Source: Channallabes apus (taxonomy: Eukaryota; Chordata; Actinopteri; Siluriformes; Clariidae). Taken from it: DNA of 64,000 bases. Location of the stretch: positions 1,025,001 through 1,089,000 of the forward strand of contig CM060109.1 in NCBI GenBank assembly GCA_030522415.1. Direction: 5' to 3'. A program made the translations under genes and the position numbers. Below, in pieces: positions 35,823 through 46,356 of this stretch. Under the pieces are notes generated by a model. That model was not told where the DNA came from and did no database searches. It was given only the letters and a program-made list of their open reading frames with translations. Position 1 is the stretch's first letter, and the number at the start of each line of letters is the position of its first letter.

Positions 35823-35964
35823 GCTCCCGTGGCGCAATCGGTTAGCGCGTGGTACTTATAAAGCGGTCCAGGTGAAGCAATGAGTTCGAGCCTCCCTAAA
35901 GCACCCAAAGCATTTTACTGCATATCGCGCTGTGTATGTGACAAATCGAATTTGAATTTGAAAG
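35823..35964 (+). repeat. tRNA-Ile(UAU)-derived SINE, copy 2
   Basis: The paralogue of 19225-19370 within family-A copy iii. It keeps GTGGTACTTATA, closer to a tRNA-Ile anticodon arm than copy 1, but lacks 'gccg' after ATG and has a shortened T-arm stem (GTTCGAGCCTC). The LINE-like tail (AAATCGAATTTGAATTTG) is present. Not a functional tRNA gene. Confidence 0.7.
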
Positions 35965-37876
35965 TAAAGCTTAAAATTTAACTTCTACTTGGGTTTGTTT
36001 TCGTTATATTTTTGATGTTTTCGCTGATAGTCAAATTGGCATAACAAATTGATTAATGGCGCATAATATCTGGAACAAATATCTGTCCATACGGATCAGT
36101 GTGTCTTTAGTCATTTAACCAGCATAACGTCCCACATCAAAGATCTGATGGGGCACAAATCACTTATCACAACTGTGTATAGATGCAGCAGCAGAGACAG
36201 ATTTAATCCCCATAAACATTCACACTTGAAAACAAAACTAACAGAACTAAAGCTTTCTAGAGTGTTAGTGTCTGTTATCACAGGACAGGAATCACCTACA
36301 GGATACTACTGTATTTTTACTGCTCATATTTTTCACCCTAGTTTCATTTGGTTTTACGCGATTTCATGTGTTATTTGTGTGTGTCTGTGTGTGTACAGTG
36401 TGTGTGTGAGTGCGAGAGATAGCGTGAGAGCGCGTGCGCGAGAGAGGGCTTTCATGCTGATTTATCCAAGGTTACTAAAACCTGGCTTACTACCTATAAA
36501 AAATATTTCAATTTAACTGATGGGTCTCAATCACAGATGACACGACAAATTATATACTCTGAAACGTTCATTTGAACATTTAAAAACATATACAAAAACA
36601 TGAATACTAATGTTATCATGGTGTAAATTATTAACATTAGGTTAGGTCCTGCCCTTAATTAATTCATATTATAATTACTTTTACATAGTACAGTTACTGG
36701 ACTGACATGACCAAAAACTAGCTATTTCATTTAGCCTTCCTAAAATCAACCCATATATCACTTATAATCAGAAAACATAAAACATATTATGATCTGTTCA
36801 ACAGCTCATCTGTTTTAATTTAGTTTGTATTTTTTATTATTCATAAGACAGCCTTTCAGTTTTGTAAATATTTTAGTTATAGTGTGTTAAGTCTTACTTT
36901 AGTTTAAACGTTTGAGAATTTGACCATCCAGCTTAGATAAATGTTACGTCATTGATTCATAAAATCTGGATTAAGTATATTTTATTATATAATTATATAT
37001 ATATATATATATATTTATTTTTTAGTTTCCCCCTGAGGGATTGCCACCTTATTGTGGTCAGGGGGTTTGCGTGCATCAACACAATTCAGCAAATACAATA
37101 CTGTTACTATACAGTAAGGCCAGGTAAAAACAGTGCTCGAACATGATGCCCCCCTCCCCCCACCCCGTGTTGTCTGGTCTAGAACGTCCCTGCCTCTGAC
37201 CGTCTTTTGTCTTGTAAATGAGTATTCTCACTCACCTTCCAATCCCCCCAGCGCACACACTCTGTTTGTACTGTAAACTGTAACTGTGTTTGCTAGGGCA
37301 CTTGGTTATTCACAGTACTTTAATGTATGGAACACTTACTTAACTTACTGGTTTGGTTTAAACATCGCTTATTACCTTATTCAGCAAAAATAAATTCATT
37401 ATTAACGTATTGAAGTATTTTAGTTAAGGACAAAAACTGTGCTTGTGTTTAGAACTGCTGAACAGCCGAAAACACACACACACCCATCCCCCCGCCAAAC
37501 ACACACACACACACAGAGCAATTAACACCATGTCCTACTCAGGAGTGGAAGGTGAGAAACCTCAATGGAGAATACCAAGTTTGTCGTTGCTCTTTTGGAG
37601 TTCTTAAAACCCAAAACATTTATTTATACTGAAAAAAAATTATTATGGGTCACATAATCACAATCACAAATACATATAATCAAGTGTTTAACTGGTTTCA
37701 TTTGTTTCTATGATCAATAATTATTATTATTATTTTCAGCCCAACTCTTTGACTATTTAAAACAAAGTTGTGTCCCATTTTTTGCCCATTGAAGTTGTTG
37801 GTTCAACTAAACAATTTTTAAATACCCAAACAATCCCCCAAAATTAAAACACGCAAACATGACTTTAACAATTCAA

Positions 37877-38281
37877 TTTATTCTTCCAAAACTAGTCAAA
37901 GTTAAAACAGTAATTTATATAAAACAGATGAATACATGTTGTCTTTTTGCTTAAAGTTCATTAAACTACCCGGATACACCAGCTGCTTATAAGTCTCCAT
38001 CTATAGTCCTTTTACATTAAAATATTAATTTTTCAAATATCAAAACTATTAAACATGGAACAGTTGAAGTCTTTGTTTCCCCCAAAGTACTGTATCAGAC
38101 ATTTTGCAGTTCTATTTTCAGAATATACAGTAGACCTGATCAAACATCATTCTAAAGCTGTCGGACTGTGACGTCATCCCTCCTACAGCTCCGTCAACAG
38201 CTTGTTCGGGCTCCTCCAGTCCTGTAGCTCCAAAAGTCCAGCCGTCAGCCGTCTGACCCCCCAATCCTCCACAGCGGAGCT
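37877..38281 (-). pseudogene. Gene-like cassette of family A (copy iii): terminal exon and poly(A) signal
   Basis: The terminal exon (38183-38281, minus strand) follows the same CAG acceptor and encodes 32 codons plus TAG, ending NKLLTEL. Compared with copy ii (21607-21705) it has a few substitutions, at least three changing residues (K/R, L/P, R/T), but no stop or indel. AATAAA lies at 37882-37877. Exon 1 is missing because the element is truncated at 38956. Confidence 0.5.
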
Positions 38282-38956
38282 CTGCTTAAAGACAACAGGA
38301 GAATTTAGTCAAGACAAAGATAAATAAACTTTACAGAACATATAGTTCTAATAAAAATAATATATATTAATAAACCTATTTACCACAGAGTGTGTAAAGT
38401 ACTGTTTTGGGGATTCTGGAATGTAAATAAACTGCCTGTGCTAATGTTAACCAGTGAACAGTGTTAGTGTTAACCAGTGACTGTCTGTATTATCGTCTGA
38501 ATTAAATTAACCGAGAATTTACTTAATGCGCTTTTCATAAAAATAAGTTAAGCGATATAACACTTGTATATGAGCATTAGTTCATCCCTGAAGCCAAACT
38601 ATAACTTACTGAAGCCCCTCACACACACACACACACAAACATACATACATACACACACACACACACCTCCCCCCTCCTCCTCTTAACTGATAAACAATTC
38701 AGTGTTGTTATTCAGCTCGTTAACTAAGCGCTCGCGCTACCGCGGAAAGTAAATATAAACCGGGTTATGAGCGTTACTAGCTCCTGTACAGCTCCCCTCA
38801 TTCTGTGTCCCTCATCAACTGCATCACATTATATTACAGTCACAGAAATAACCTGCAGATTAACTCTTAACCAAAGAATAAATAAGCGCTGAATTTATCC
38901 AGACAGCACGCCGTGAGATTCTCTCAGTATTTACAGAGAACACAAACACTCTTCAT

Positions 38957-39764
38957 TCACAGTTGTGATAAGTGATTAATGCCACATCAGATTTTTTGAC
39001 GGGGGAGTATTATGCATGATTAAATGACTAAAGAAATAGTGATCCATATGGTCAGATATTTGTTTCAGGTTGCATCCATTAATTGCCTTTGTAATGCCAC
39101 TTGTTGACTATCAGTGAAAAAAAACATCACCAAAAATATAACGAAAACAAACCTAAGCAGACGTTACATTTTGAGCTTTACTTTGCAGCAAAATATTATC
39201 TATCAGTATATTAAATGGAACTAGGTTAAATACACCGTAATATAAAATACTGTACATAGCCCGCGTTTTTATTCCGTACCTACAATGATCGATATAGACA
39301 AATTACTACCGTGTCTTTAAGGATTATTTCAGGATGTCCTAAAAAATATTTCACTAACTAGTTTTATTAATTTATTATTAAATAATAAATAACATAATCA
39401 TCATGGGTTGTGTATTGAGTGATTTAACAAATCTGTTTTATTAATCGGTTTGTTGTTGTTTTTTACCGCGTCATCTATTTATGAAACTATGTTGACAATA
39501 CAAGAACTGTCTGTATATTAAAGATATGGTATTGGGCTTCCTGGACACTGCAGTTAACTGTGCCAGTCAATGCTCCATCTGGCGGAATTATACGGCATTG
39601 CACCCATCTTTTTAGAAAGCGCATGGGGGCGTTCATGGGGCGGGGCATCGTTAAATGCGTCATCGTGGGGGATCCCATTCCGTGCACGGATCGTGCATTA
39701 ACCCTTCATGGACCTGCAATGGATCCATCATGCTCCAAGCGGCTGTTTGACCTTGCTCCCGCTG
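38957..39764 (-). repeat. Family-A copy iv: inverted left end
   Basis: The reverse complement of the first about 810 bp of the long copies. Its terminus at 39764 reads inward CAGCGGGAGC and is followed by TA. It joins copy iii head-on at 38956/38957 with short shared bases (ttcat/attca). The frame 39560-40087 runs across this end into the LINE and is a chance fusion. Confidence 0.8.
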
Positions 39765-39766
39765 TA

Positions 39767-40987
39767 CGCCTTCATCAGTCAGATGTTAGTAAGAGTAACT
39801 TTATAGAGGTGTTTAAATTACCGAAGGCAATGTCCGATGAAGTAATATACTCTGGTCCCATCCCAATGAGACGTGGCGACATAGCTTACAGCAGGTTATG
39901 GTCGCTGAACCACTGGATGTCCAGGTGGTGCTCCGAAAATAATGTGGCGTACATAGATAATTGGAAGACGTTTGAGGGCAAAGCAGGCCTGTTAGGTCGG
40001 GACGGTGTCCATCCCACTCGGGAAGGTGCTGCTCTCATTTCCTGTAGTATAGCTCATAGTCTCACCAGAGGCCTAGTTAAACAATGACAATCCAGAGCCC
40101 AGGCCAGGGAGCAGACAGACAGGCTAAACCAACCGTCTGCTAGCTGCATAGAGTCATTACTCAGGGTTCACCATATTGAGACTGTGTCTGTTCCCCAAAC
40201 TAAGCAAAAATGTAGAAAAACTCAGAAAGTCTGTTACAATAATTTAATTAACATAAAGACCACAAACTCGGATCATACTGAATGCGCAGCCGGCACCTCT
40301 GATCTGAAGCTAGGACTGTTAAATATTAGATCTCTCTCATCAAAAGCGGTTATTGTTAATGAAATGATCACAGATCAGGCGTTTGATATACTCTGTTTAA
40401 CTGAAACATGGGTTAAAAAGGATGAGTATGTAGCTCTAAATGAAGCAAGTCCTCCTGGATACAGCTACATACACCAGCCTCGGTTAACTGGTAGAGGAGG
40501 AGGCGTCGCAGTTATTCACAATGATAATCTGTCTATCGTACAAAAACACTGACACAAATTTAATTCATTTGAAATTCTTTATAGTAACATAAGTGTATTT
40601 AAGTATATTAAGTCAGCTCAGTCGATTCCACTAATTATAATTTACAGACCTCCAGGGCCGTATTCTGAAATTCTTAGTAAATTTGCAGATTTCATCTCAA
40701 ACCTAGTCGTTTCTGTAGACAAAGTGTTAATTGCTGGAGATTTTAATATTCATTTTGAGAATCGAGAAGACCCTCTGAGAACAGCATTTATGTCCATACT
40801 GGACTCAGTAGCCGTAAATCAGTGTGTAGTTGGACCCACTCATAAAGAAGGTCACACTTTAGATTTAATAATATTCTTAAGTATAAGAAATTTATTCACA
40901 ATTCCACTTTCTCAATTCAAGTGTGTCACAGTGATAATGTACGCACAGCACCGCGCTACCGTATTAAACTTACATTCACATCAACTA
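39767..40987 (+). pseudogene. L2/CR1-like LINE fragment: esterase-type ORF1 end and ORF2 endonuclease
   Basis: The first part (to the stop at 40085) reads GPIPMRRGDIAYSRL and GRDGVHPTREGAALIS, the C-terminal blocks of an SGNH/esterase domain found in ORF1 of some fish L2/CR1 LINEs; the D-x-x-H pair is in DGVH. ORF2 follows from about 40184. Its AP-endonuclease has GLLNIRSL (about 40315), LCLTETWV (about 40394), RGGGVAVIH (about 40494) and AGDFNIHF (about 40733), then HTLDLII (about 40855). A stop at 40550 and frame changes after 40900 break it. The 3' side is cut at a family-B end (TA|CAGATG at 40988). The reverse transcriptase is missing. Confidence 0.75.
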
Positions 40988-41160
40988 CAGATGTCGCCTT
41001 TAAGACTGCGCGTGTTTTCCCGCGAGAGGCCGCAATTTAGTGCGCGGCGTGCCGCGACTTGCCGGAGGTAACATTCGGGAATTTAAAATTAATGTGTTGT
41101 GCTTCACTGAATATCCGCCAGATGGCGCATGGAAGGACTTTATCTAAAAGCCGGTGGTCC
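40988..41160 (+). repeat. Family-B end (second subtype, plus orientation)
   Basis: Starts TA|CAGATGTCGCC and is the inverse of 15290-15515 and 59235-59455. It contains CCGCCAGATGGCGC at 41115-41128, a very close CTCF-core match. The other end of this insertion was not identified. Confidence 0.6.
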
Positions 41161-41399
41161 GGAAAAGTCAGTTTCCTTATGTTTCCCCGGTGGCGCGCAG
41201 ATTCAAATCATGATGTCACTCGCTACCTAACGCTGAGAAGGCGAACAAGGATTTTAAGAACTTTTTTATGAACTTTTTGAATTAAACAAATAACCATTGC
41301 ATAATAATCGAGTGTCTTTTCAGTTTTTTTTGGATATTTGAAGATAATTCATACGTTTTAAGCCGCTGCAAAAGGCTGGTTTGCTGGGCGAGTACTGAC

Positions 41400-42110
41400 A
41401 TCACGACTACTTTTATTACACGTACATTTGATTATTTGTATATGTATGTTATTAATATTAATTTTTTAGAGATTGTGTGTGCGTGCACAGAGAGTTTGTG
41501 TTGATAAGTGTATGTGGATAAGTTGATAAGTGTATCAGAAAGCATTAAAATGTTCATTTGAATTAAAATGACACACACACGTCTGTATATACAGTATATC
41601 AATTACATATATATCAATTATATCAATTTCACTGAAGCCTATCCCTCGCCATATAACAATTGGCCATTCTTTCCCGCATTGATAATCAGCGATATTTTAT
41701 AAGGAGATTTAGGGATTTAGCTCTACTTAATTTTCTAACGTTTTAAGAAAATTCATTAGAAATATTCATTCTATTTAAAGCTTCTGAAGCTTCGGATGTT
41801 TTTTTTTTTTTTTTTTAGATTAGTTCTGAACTGGCTTCTGTGAAACTATCGCTAAAACAATGTACAGAGCCCTCCTGAGGATATAAAGCTTTATTATTGT
41901 GTTTGAATACATATTCAGATTTACCACAGCAGATAATAAACTATGCTATGTCATAACCGAAGCAAACATCACGATTGTGCCTCGTTTCGTTCGACGGGAA
42001 CGTGGTTCACTTGGCCGCGGGGTATTATAAACCTGTGGAATGTTTCACTGTTTATGCTCACATAAGAGTAATAAAAGCGAGTGAAATGTGGAAATGATGT
42101 GTAGCAACTC
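41400..42110 (+). repeat. Family-D dispersed repeat (plus copy)
   Basis: The reverse complement of 57238-57720, and its first part (about 41445-41540) matches 60790-60893. It contains a poly-T run at 41801-41816. Non-coding, family unknown. Confidence 0.6.
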
Positions 42111-42757
42111 AATGAGAACTAAACCAAAGATTTCGGTAACTCCACTGAGTGTAACATCTGCATAGTGACACTGAACATCTTCACTTTTCCGTTTACCTCT
42201 GAAAAAAAGCTGTATTTTGTTTGTTTATATTTAGAGTTTTTATAACAGTAGAAGAAGTACGCGCGCGCACGCACACACACACACACACACTCCCCTGAGC
42301 CCTCGGGAAACATACAATCATCGTCGGTTTACAAATGAGTCAAGACGTAGCCTAACGTGGTGTCGTGTCGGATTTCAGTGGTCACGGAGTGGGAAGACTT
42401 TGGAGAAACTGCAGTGACAGTAAACAGCTGAACAACTTCACTTTTCCGTTTACCTCTGAGGGAAAAAAAAGCTGTATTTTGTTTGTTTATATTTATAATT
42501 TTTATAGTAGTAAGAGAAAGTTACAGTTTGGTCTGTGTACTGTAGTTCGCACCCTTGTAGAGAATAAATAAATGAATAACACCTTCATATCCCCTCTCAA
42601 GAGAGTGCCATAGTCCATTGTTAGTTTTAATGATTTGGCTGAAACTAATTATCACTACATAAGTACCCTAACACCATTGATCATGAGTTTCAGCTCAAAC
42701 TAATTCTATACTTGTAACAGAAATTGTAGATGCAGATTCCAAATGTGTATTTATATA

Positions 42758-42788
<31 letters not shown>

Positions 42789-45454
42789 TATAGATGTGTG
42801 TGTGTGTGTGTAGGCTTTACGCAGGGGCAAGAGAGGGCAGCGCACCCTCAAATAAATGTCTGCACATGTTAATATATTCCTAAAATGTATATATTACAAG
42901 TTGATAAACTGATCTGCGGTAGCGGAAAAATCAGCTGAAAAAAGGACAGGCTGCAGCGCACGCGCACACACACACACACACACAGACACACCTCCCTTGA
43001 GCCCTCCGTCTGTCGGATTTCAGCGGTCACGGGGTGGAAAGACTTTGAAGCAGTTTCTATATGAATCTAAGCTTGAACTTATCAGCATTGTAAATATATA
43101 ATACTTTTCAAATAAAATCGCTATTACTTTGCCCCTGAAGTTTAGTTTAGCACACACAAAAAACAGAAAAGTCATTTCTGGTAAATCAAGGGAATGTGTA
43201 GTTTATTTACAGTAATTCATTAAAAAATGAATATACATTGTACAGTACACGGTAAACACGGGAAAGATTACAAAATGAAAAAACAAACAGTGTCTACTTC
43301 ATAAACAGCTTAGTATGTGCGTCGAGATGCTGAAATCCCTTGCATGTTTTTGCTTCCAAGTGGAGAGATATTTGACCGATAGCCTAGAACAAAAGATCTA
43401 TAGGTGTGATCACAACCCCCTCCGACGGACCGTGCCATCAATCACTGACCACCTCAGAAGTTCCCTCCAATGTATGGCTGCAATACTTGTTTTGCAAGTA
43501 TTTTTAACACCATTCAAAGGCTTACAAGTTCCATTCAACATATAATGATGTCTGCACATGTTAATATTTTCCTAAAATGTATATATTACAAGTTGATAAA
43601 CTGATCTGCGGTAGCGGAAAAATCAGTTGAAATCCGCTGAAAAAAGGACAGGCTGCAGCGCACGTACACACACACACAGACACACCTCCATTGAGCCCTC
43701 GGTAAACATCCAAGCACTGAGGCACGCAAACCCCCTGACCACAATAAGGTGGCAATCCCTCAGGGGGGAAGATGAAAAATACAAATTAAATAAATAAAAC
43801 AAAATAAAATCTCCTTAATCCAGATTTTATCAATCAATGACGTAATATTGATCTTAGCTGGATGGTCTAATTCTCAAAACCGTTTAACCTAAAAAAAAAA
43901 CTTAACACACTATAACCAGAATATTTACAAAACTGAAAGGTTGTCTTATGAATAATAAAAAAACCTCATAACTCAAAAAGATCATATTATGTTTTTATAT
44001 ATTTTTTAGATTTTTTTAAATAGTAACTGAACAGCTCTCTTCTCTCCAATCCACTCCTAAACCACAGTCTCCTATTTCTCTGTGCGTGCGCTGCAGCCTG
44101 TGAATGAATACACGCAGCTGAGGTTTTACATATTTAAAACGTAAAGGTGTCTCCATCATAAATAGACATGAATTAACTATATGTGTGTGTGTGCATGGCC
44201 GTGCAGAGACGTTTAAAGGGGCGGGTGCTTAAAGTTAAAAAAGATAGAACATGCTGAATAACAACAACTCACATTCATAACGAATATGGAATTGCATCAT
44301 ACTGTATAACTGTCATCAGGTCGGGACAATGCAAAGCAAACGTAGCCTATGTTTTACCTGATGGCGTACAATGTTGCTGTTGATTATTATATTATTAGTA
44401 ATAATTTTTAAAAATCTATACACATAAAACACACAAACATGCACATGCAGTGCTTATTAAATGTTTAAACTGTAGAGATAGAATAATTTTACTGCTGGAA
44501 AATCAGCATTTTATCTAATTTGAAATATAAACCTAATATTATCTGTTACTTAATATATTTTCTTTAAAAACAGTGTTTTTTTACATCATAAATATAATAA
44601 TCCATAATTATGTGGGTATCCATATTAGATGGCTTTTAGTGAAATAAAACTGTAACTTACTTTAAAACTAAACATGTTCCCTAAAACGGAGCTGTGGTCA
44701 CAGTGTGTGTGACCCCCCTGTAACCCCCTTACCCAGTTAGCTAGCAGTTAATGACCACCTCTACTTGTGCAGTTCATAAAAGGACAGGTAATGTTGCCCC
44801 CCCCCCCCGCCCCCTCCCAAAAAAAAAAAAAAAAAAAACGCATTCTCTATTGTGAAAAATATATGTATGTATACCTAAGATAATTGTGTAAGTAGAAAAA
44901 AAACCCCACAAAAAATTCATTTAGAAACAGTTGGGTTCCCCCTCCACTTCCTCATGGTGGTTTGGCCCACTGCCAGCTTTCCCAGTTCAAGTCGGGTATT
45001 TTATTCACTGTAAATAAAGCGATTCTCTTTAATATAGTTGATGCAGACTCATTCATAAATTAGTTGCGGCAAAAATGCTGATTACCGATCTAATTTTCCA
45101 TGAATCTGCTATATTAGCGATTAAATTATTACTTATCTAGTTAACGTTATCTTGTTTACAATGGCTTGTTGCATAGTGCACTGCAACTAACACGACAAAC
45201 GCCGTTTCCCATGCAGTGTTTTATTTGTGATGACTTGGCATAATGTTAACTTAACATTAACGGCCACAATTAGCATATTGTTTAGCTGTACATTTACTAA
45301 ATGAGCACTGTGCCTAGTCCGAATTGTATATTTTTGTATAATCAATATCCATTTTGTTCTAAGTGTCTTAATTAATTTTAAATACAATTTTAAACCTTTT
45401 TTTTTTATTCCTTGTTTTTATTGTTGTGATTATTTTTTGATAGTTTTACTTTCT
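42111..45454. other. Repeat-rich intergenic DNA with local duplications
   Basis: A tandem duplication: 42180-42260 and 42437-42515 share 'acttttccgtttacctctga' and the following block. A second direct pair: 42855-43012 and 43551-43710 share 'tgttaatatattcctaaaatg' type sequence through the CA run. An inverted family-A interior fragment lies at 43718-43995. There is a (GATA)n run at 42762-42787, and C- then A-runs at 44797-44838. The frame 43315-43545 has no recognisable domain. No gene is supported. Confidence 0.5.
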
Positions 45455-45525
45455 TTATGTAAAGCAATTTGAATGACCATTGTGTATGAAATGTGCTACA
45501 GTATAAATAAACTTGCCTTGCAGTG
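45455..45525 (+). repeat. LINE/SINE 3'-tail-like fragment
   Basis: The phrase 'tatgtaaagcaatttgaatg' followed by 'gtataaataaacttgcc' resembles the 3' tail of a common fish retroposon. Only the tail is recognised. Confidence 0.35.
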
Positions 45526-45671
45526 TCCTAGATAAATGGACATAAGATAATTTTTCAGTGACTTAAACGCTAAGTAAGTACAAGTTCACATATTAAGGCA
45601 ATTTGGCTTTAAGAATGGGTGCTTATGAAAATACTAATGTCACGATATCAATCACAGGCAAAGTAGACAGA

Positions 45672-46349
45672 AATTATTGAGGGCCAGGTAGACCAGGGTC
45701 AATCAGATGTACAGTGTTGGGTAAGTGTGGTGCTTTTATTGAAGGGATAATGACAGATTGCTGCTCACAAATTCTCACCTCTGCCCTTAACCTAGCTTCC
45801 ACTACTCTTTCCCACAGCTTCATTGTATGGCTCATTAGCTTTATACCTCTGTAATTGCCACAGCTCTGCACATCTCCCTTGTTCTTAAAAATCGACACCA
45901 ATACACTTCTCCTCCATTCCTCTGTAAGCCTCTCACTCTCCAAGATCTTGTTAAACAAACTAGTCAGAAACTCTACTGCCACCTCTCCTAAGCACTTCCA
46001 TACCTCCACAGGTATTTCATCAGGACCAACAGCCTTTCCACTCTTCATCCTCTTCAACGCCCTTCTCACCCCACTTTTACTAATATTTGCTACTTCCTGT
46101 TCCACAACAGTCATGTCTTCTACTCTTTGTTCTCTTTTCCTCATTCATCAACTCTTTAAAGTACATTTCCATCTCTATCTTTAATCACTCTAACCTGCTG
46201 TATATCCTTCCCATCTATCTTTCTACCTCGCCAACCTGTACAGATCCACCTCTCCCTCCTTACTGTCCAGCCTAGCCTAGCACGTCATCATATGCTCTTT
46301 GTTTGGATTTGCCACCTCTACCTTCACCTTACGCTGTATCTGCCTGTAC
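45672..46349 (-). pseudogene. RTE-type LINE, reverse transcriptase part (3' half)
   Basis: Minus strand, continuing from 49267-50430 after removal of the intervening LINE. It begins SRQEYRQIQRKVKVEVA (about 46340) and, from 46144, gives the RT N-terminal blocks: MKSGKAVGPDEIPVEVWK (about 46040), a helix region, RSVLVSIFKNKGD (about 45900), and NYRGIKLMSHTMKLWERV (about 45855). A frame of 156 codons is intact here. The copy ends near 45672, before the catalytic F/YADD box, so it is 3'-truncated. Confidence 0.75.
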
Positions 46350-46356
46350 TCCTGTC

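Larger units (their letters stand above)
34782..38956 (+). mobile_element. Family-A element, long copy iii (4.2 kb, right end lost)
   Basis: Starts TA|CAGTGGGGGCC and parallels copy ii base for base through the left region, the SINE (35823-35964), the two tandem units (about 35366-35810 and 35965-36450), a shorter (TA)n (36994-37013), the CA tract (38615-38668), and the 3' exon of the gene-like cassette. It stops at 'ctcttcat' (38956), equivalent to position about 22428 of copy ii, so exon 1, the promoter-like DNA and the right terminus are missing. It then joins an inverted family-A end. Copy ii and iii differ by point changes and small indels only. Confidence 0.85.

Noticed and set aside
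39560..40087. Long plus-strand frame that looks like one protein
   Set aside because: It starts in an inverted family-A end and continues into LINE ORF1; the first 70 codons are repeat sequence that also appears as a frame at 12513, 18150 and 34735.
43315..43545. 76-codon frame as a small host gene
   Set aside because: No domain, no splice or poly(A) context, and it lies between two direct repeats; not enough support.
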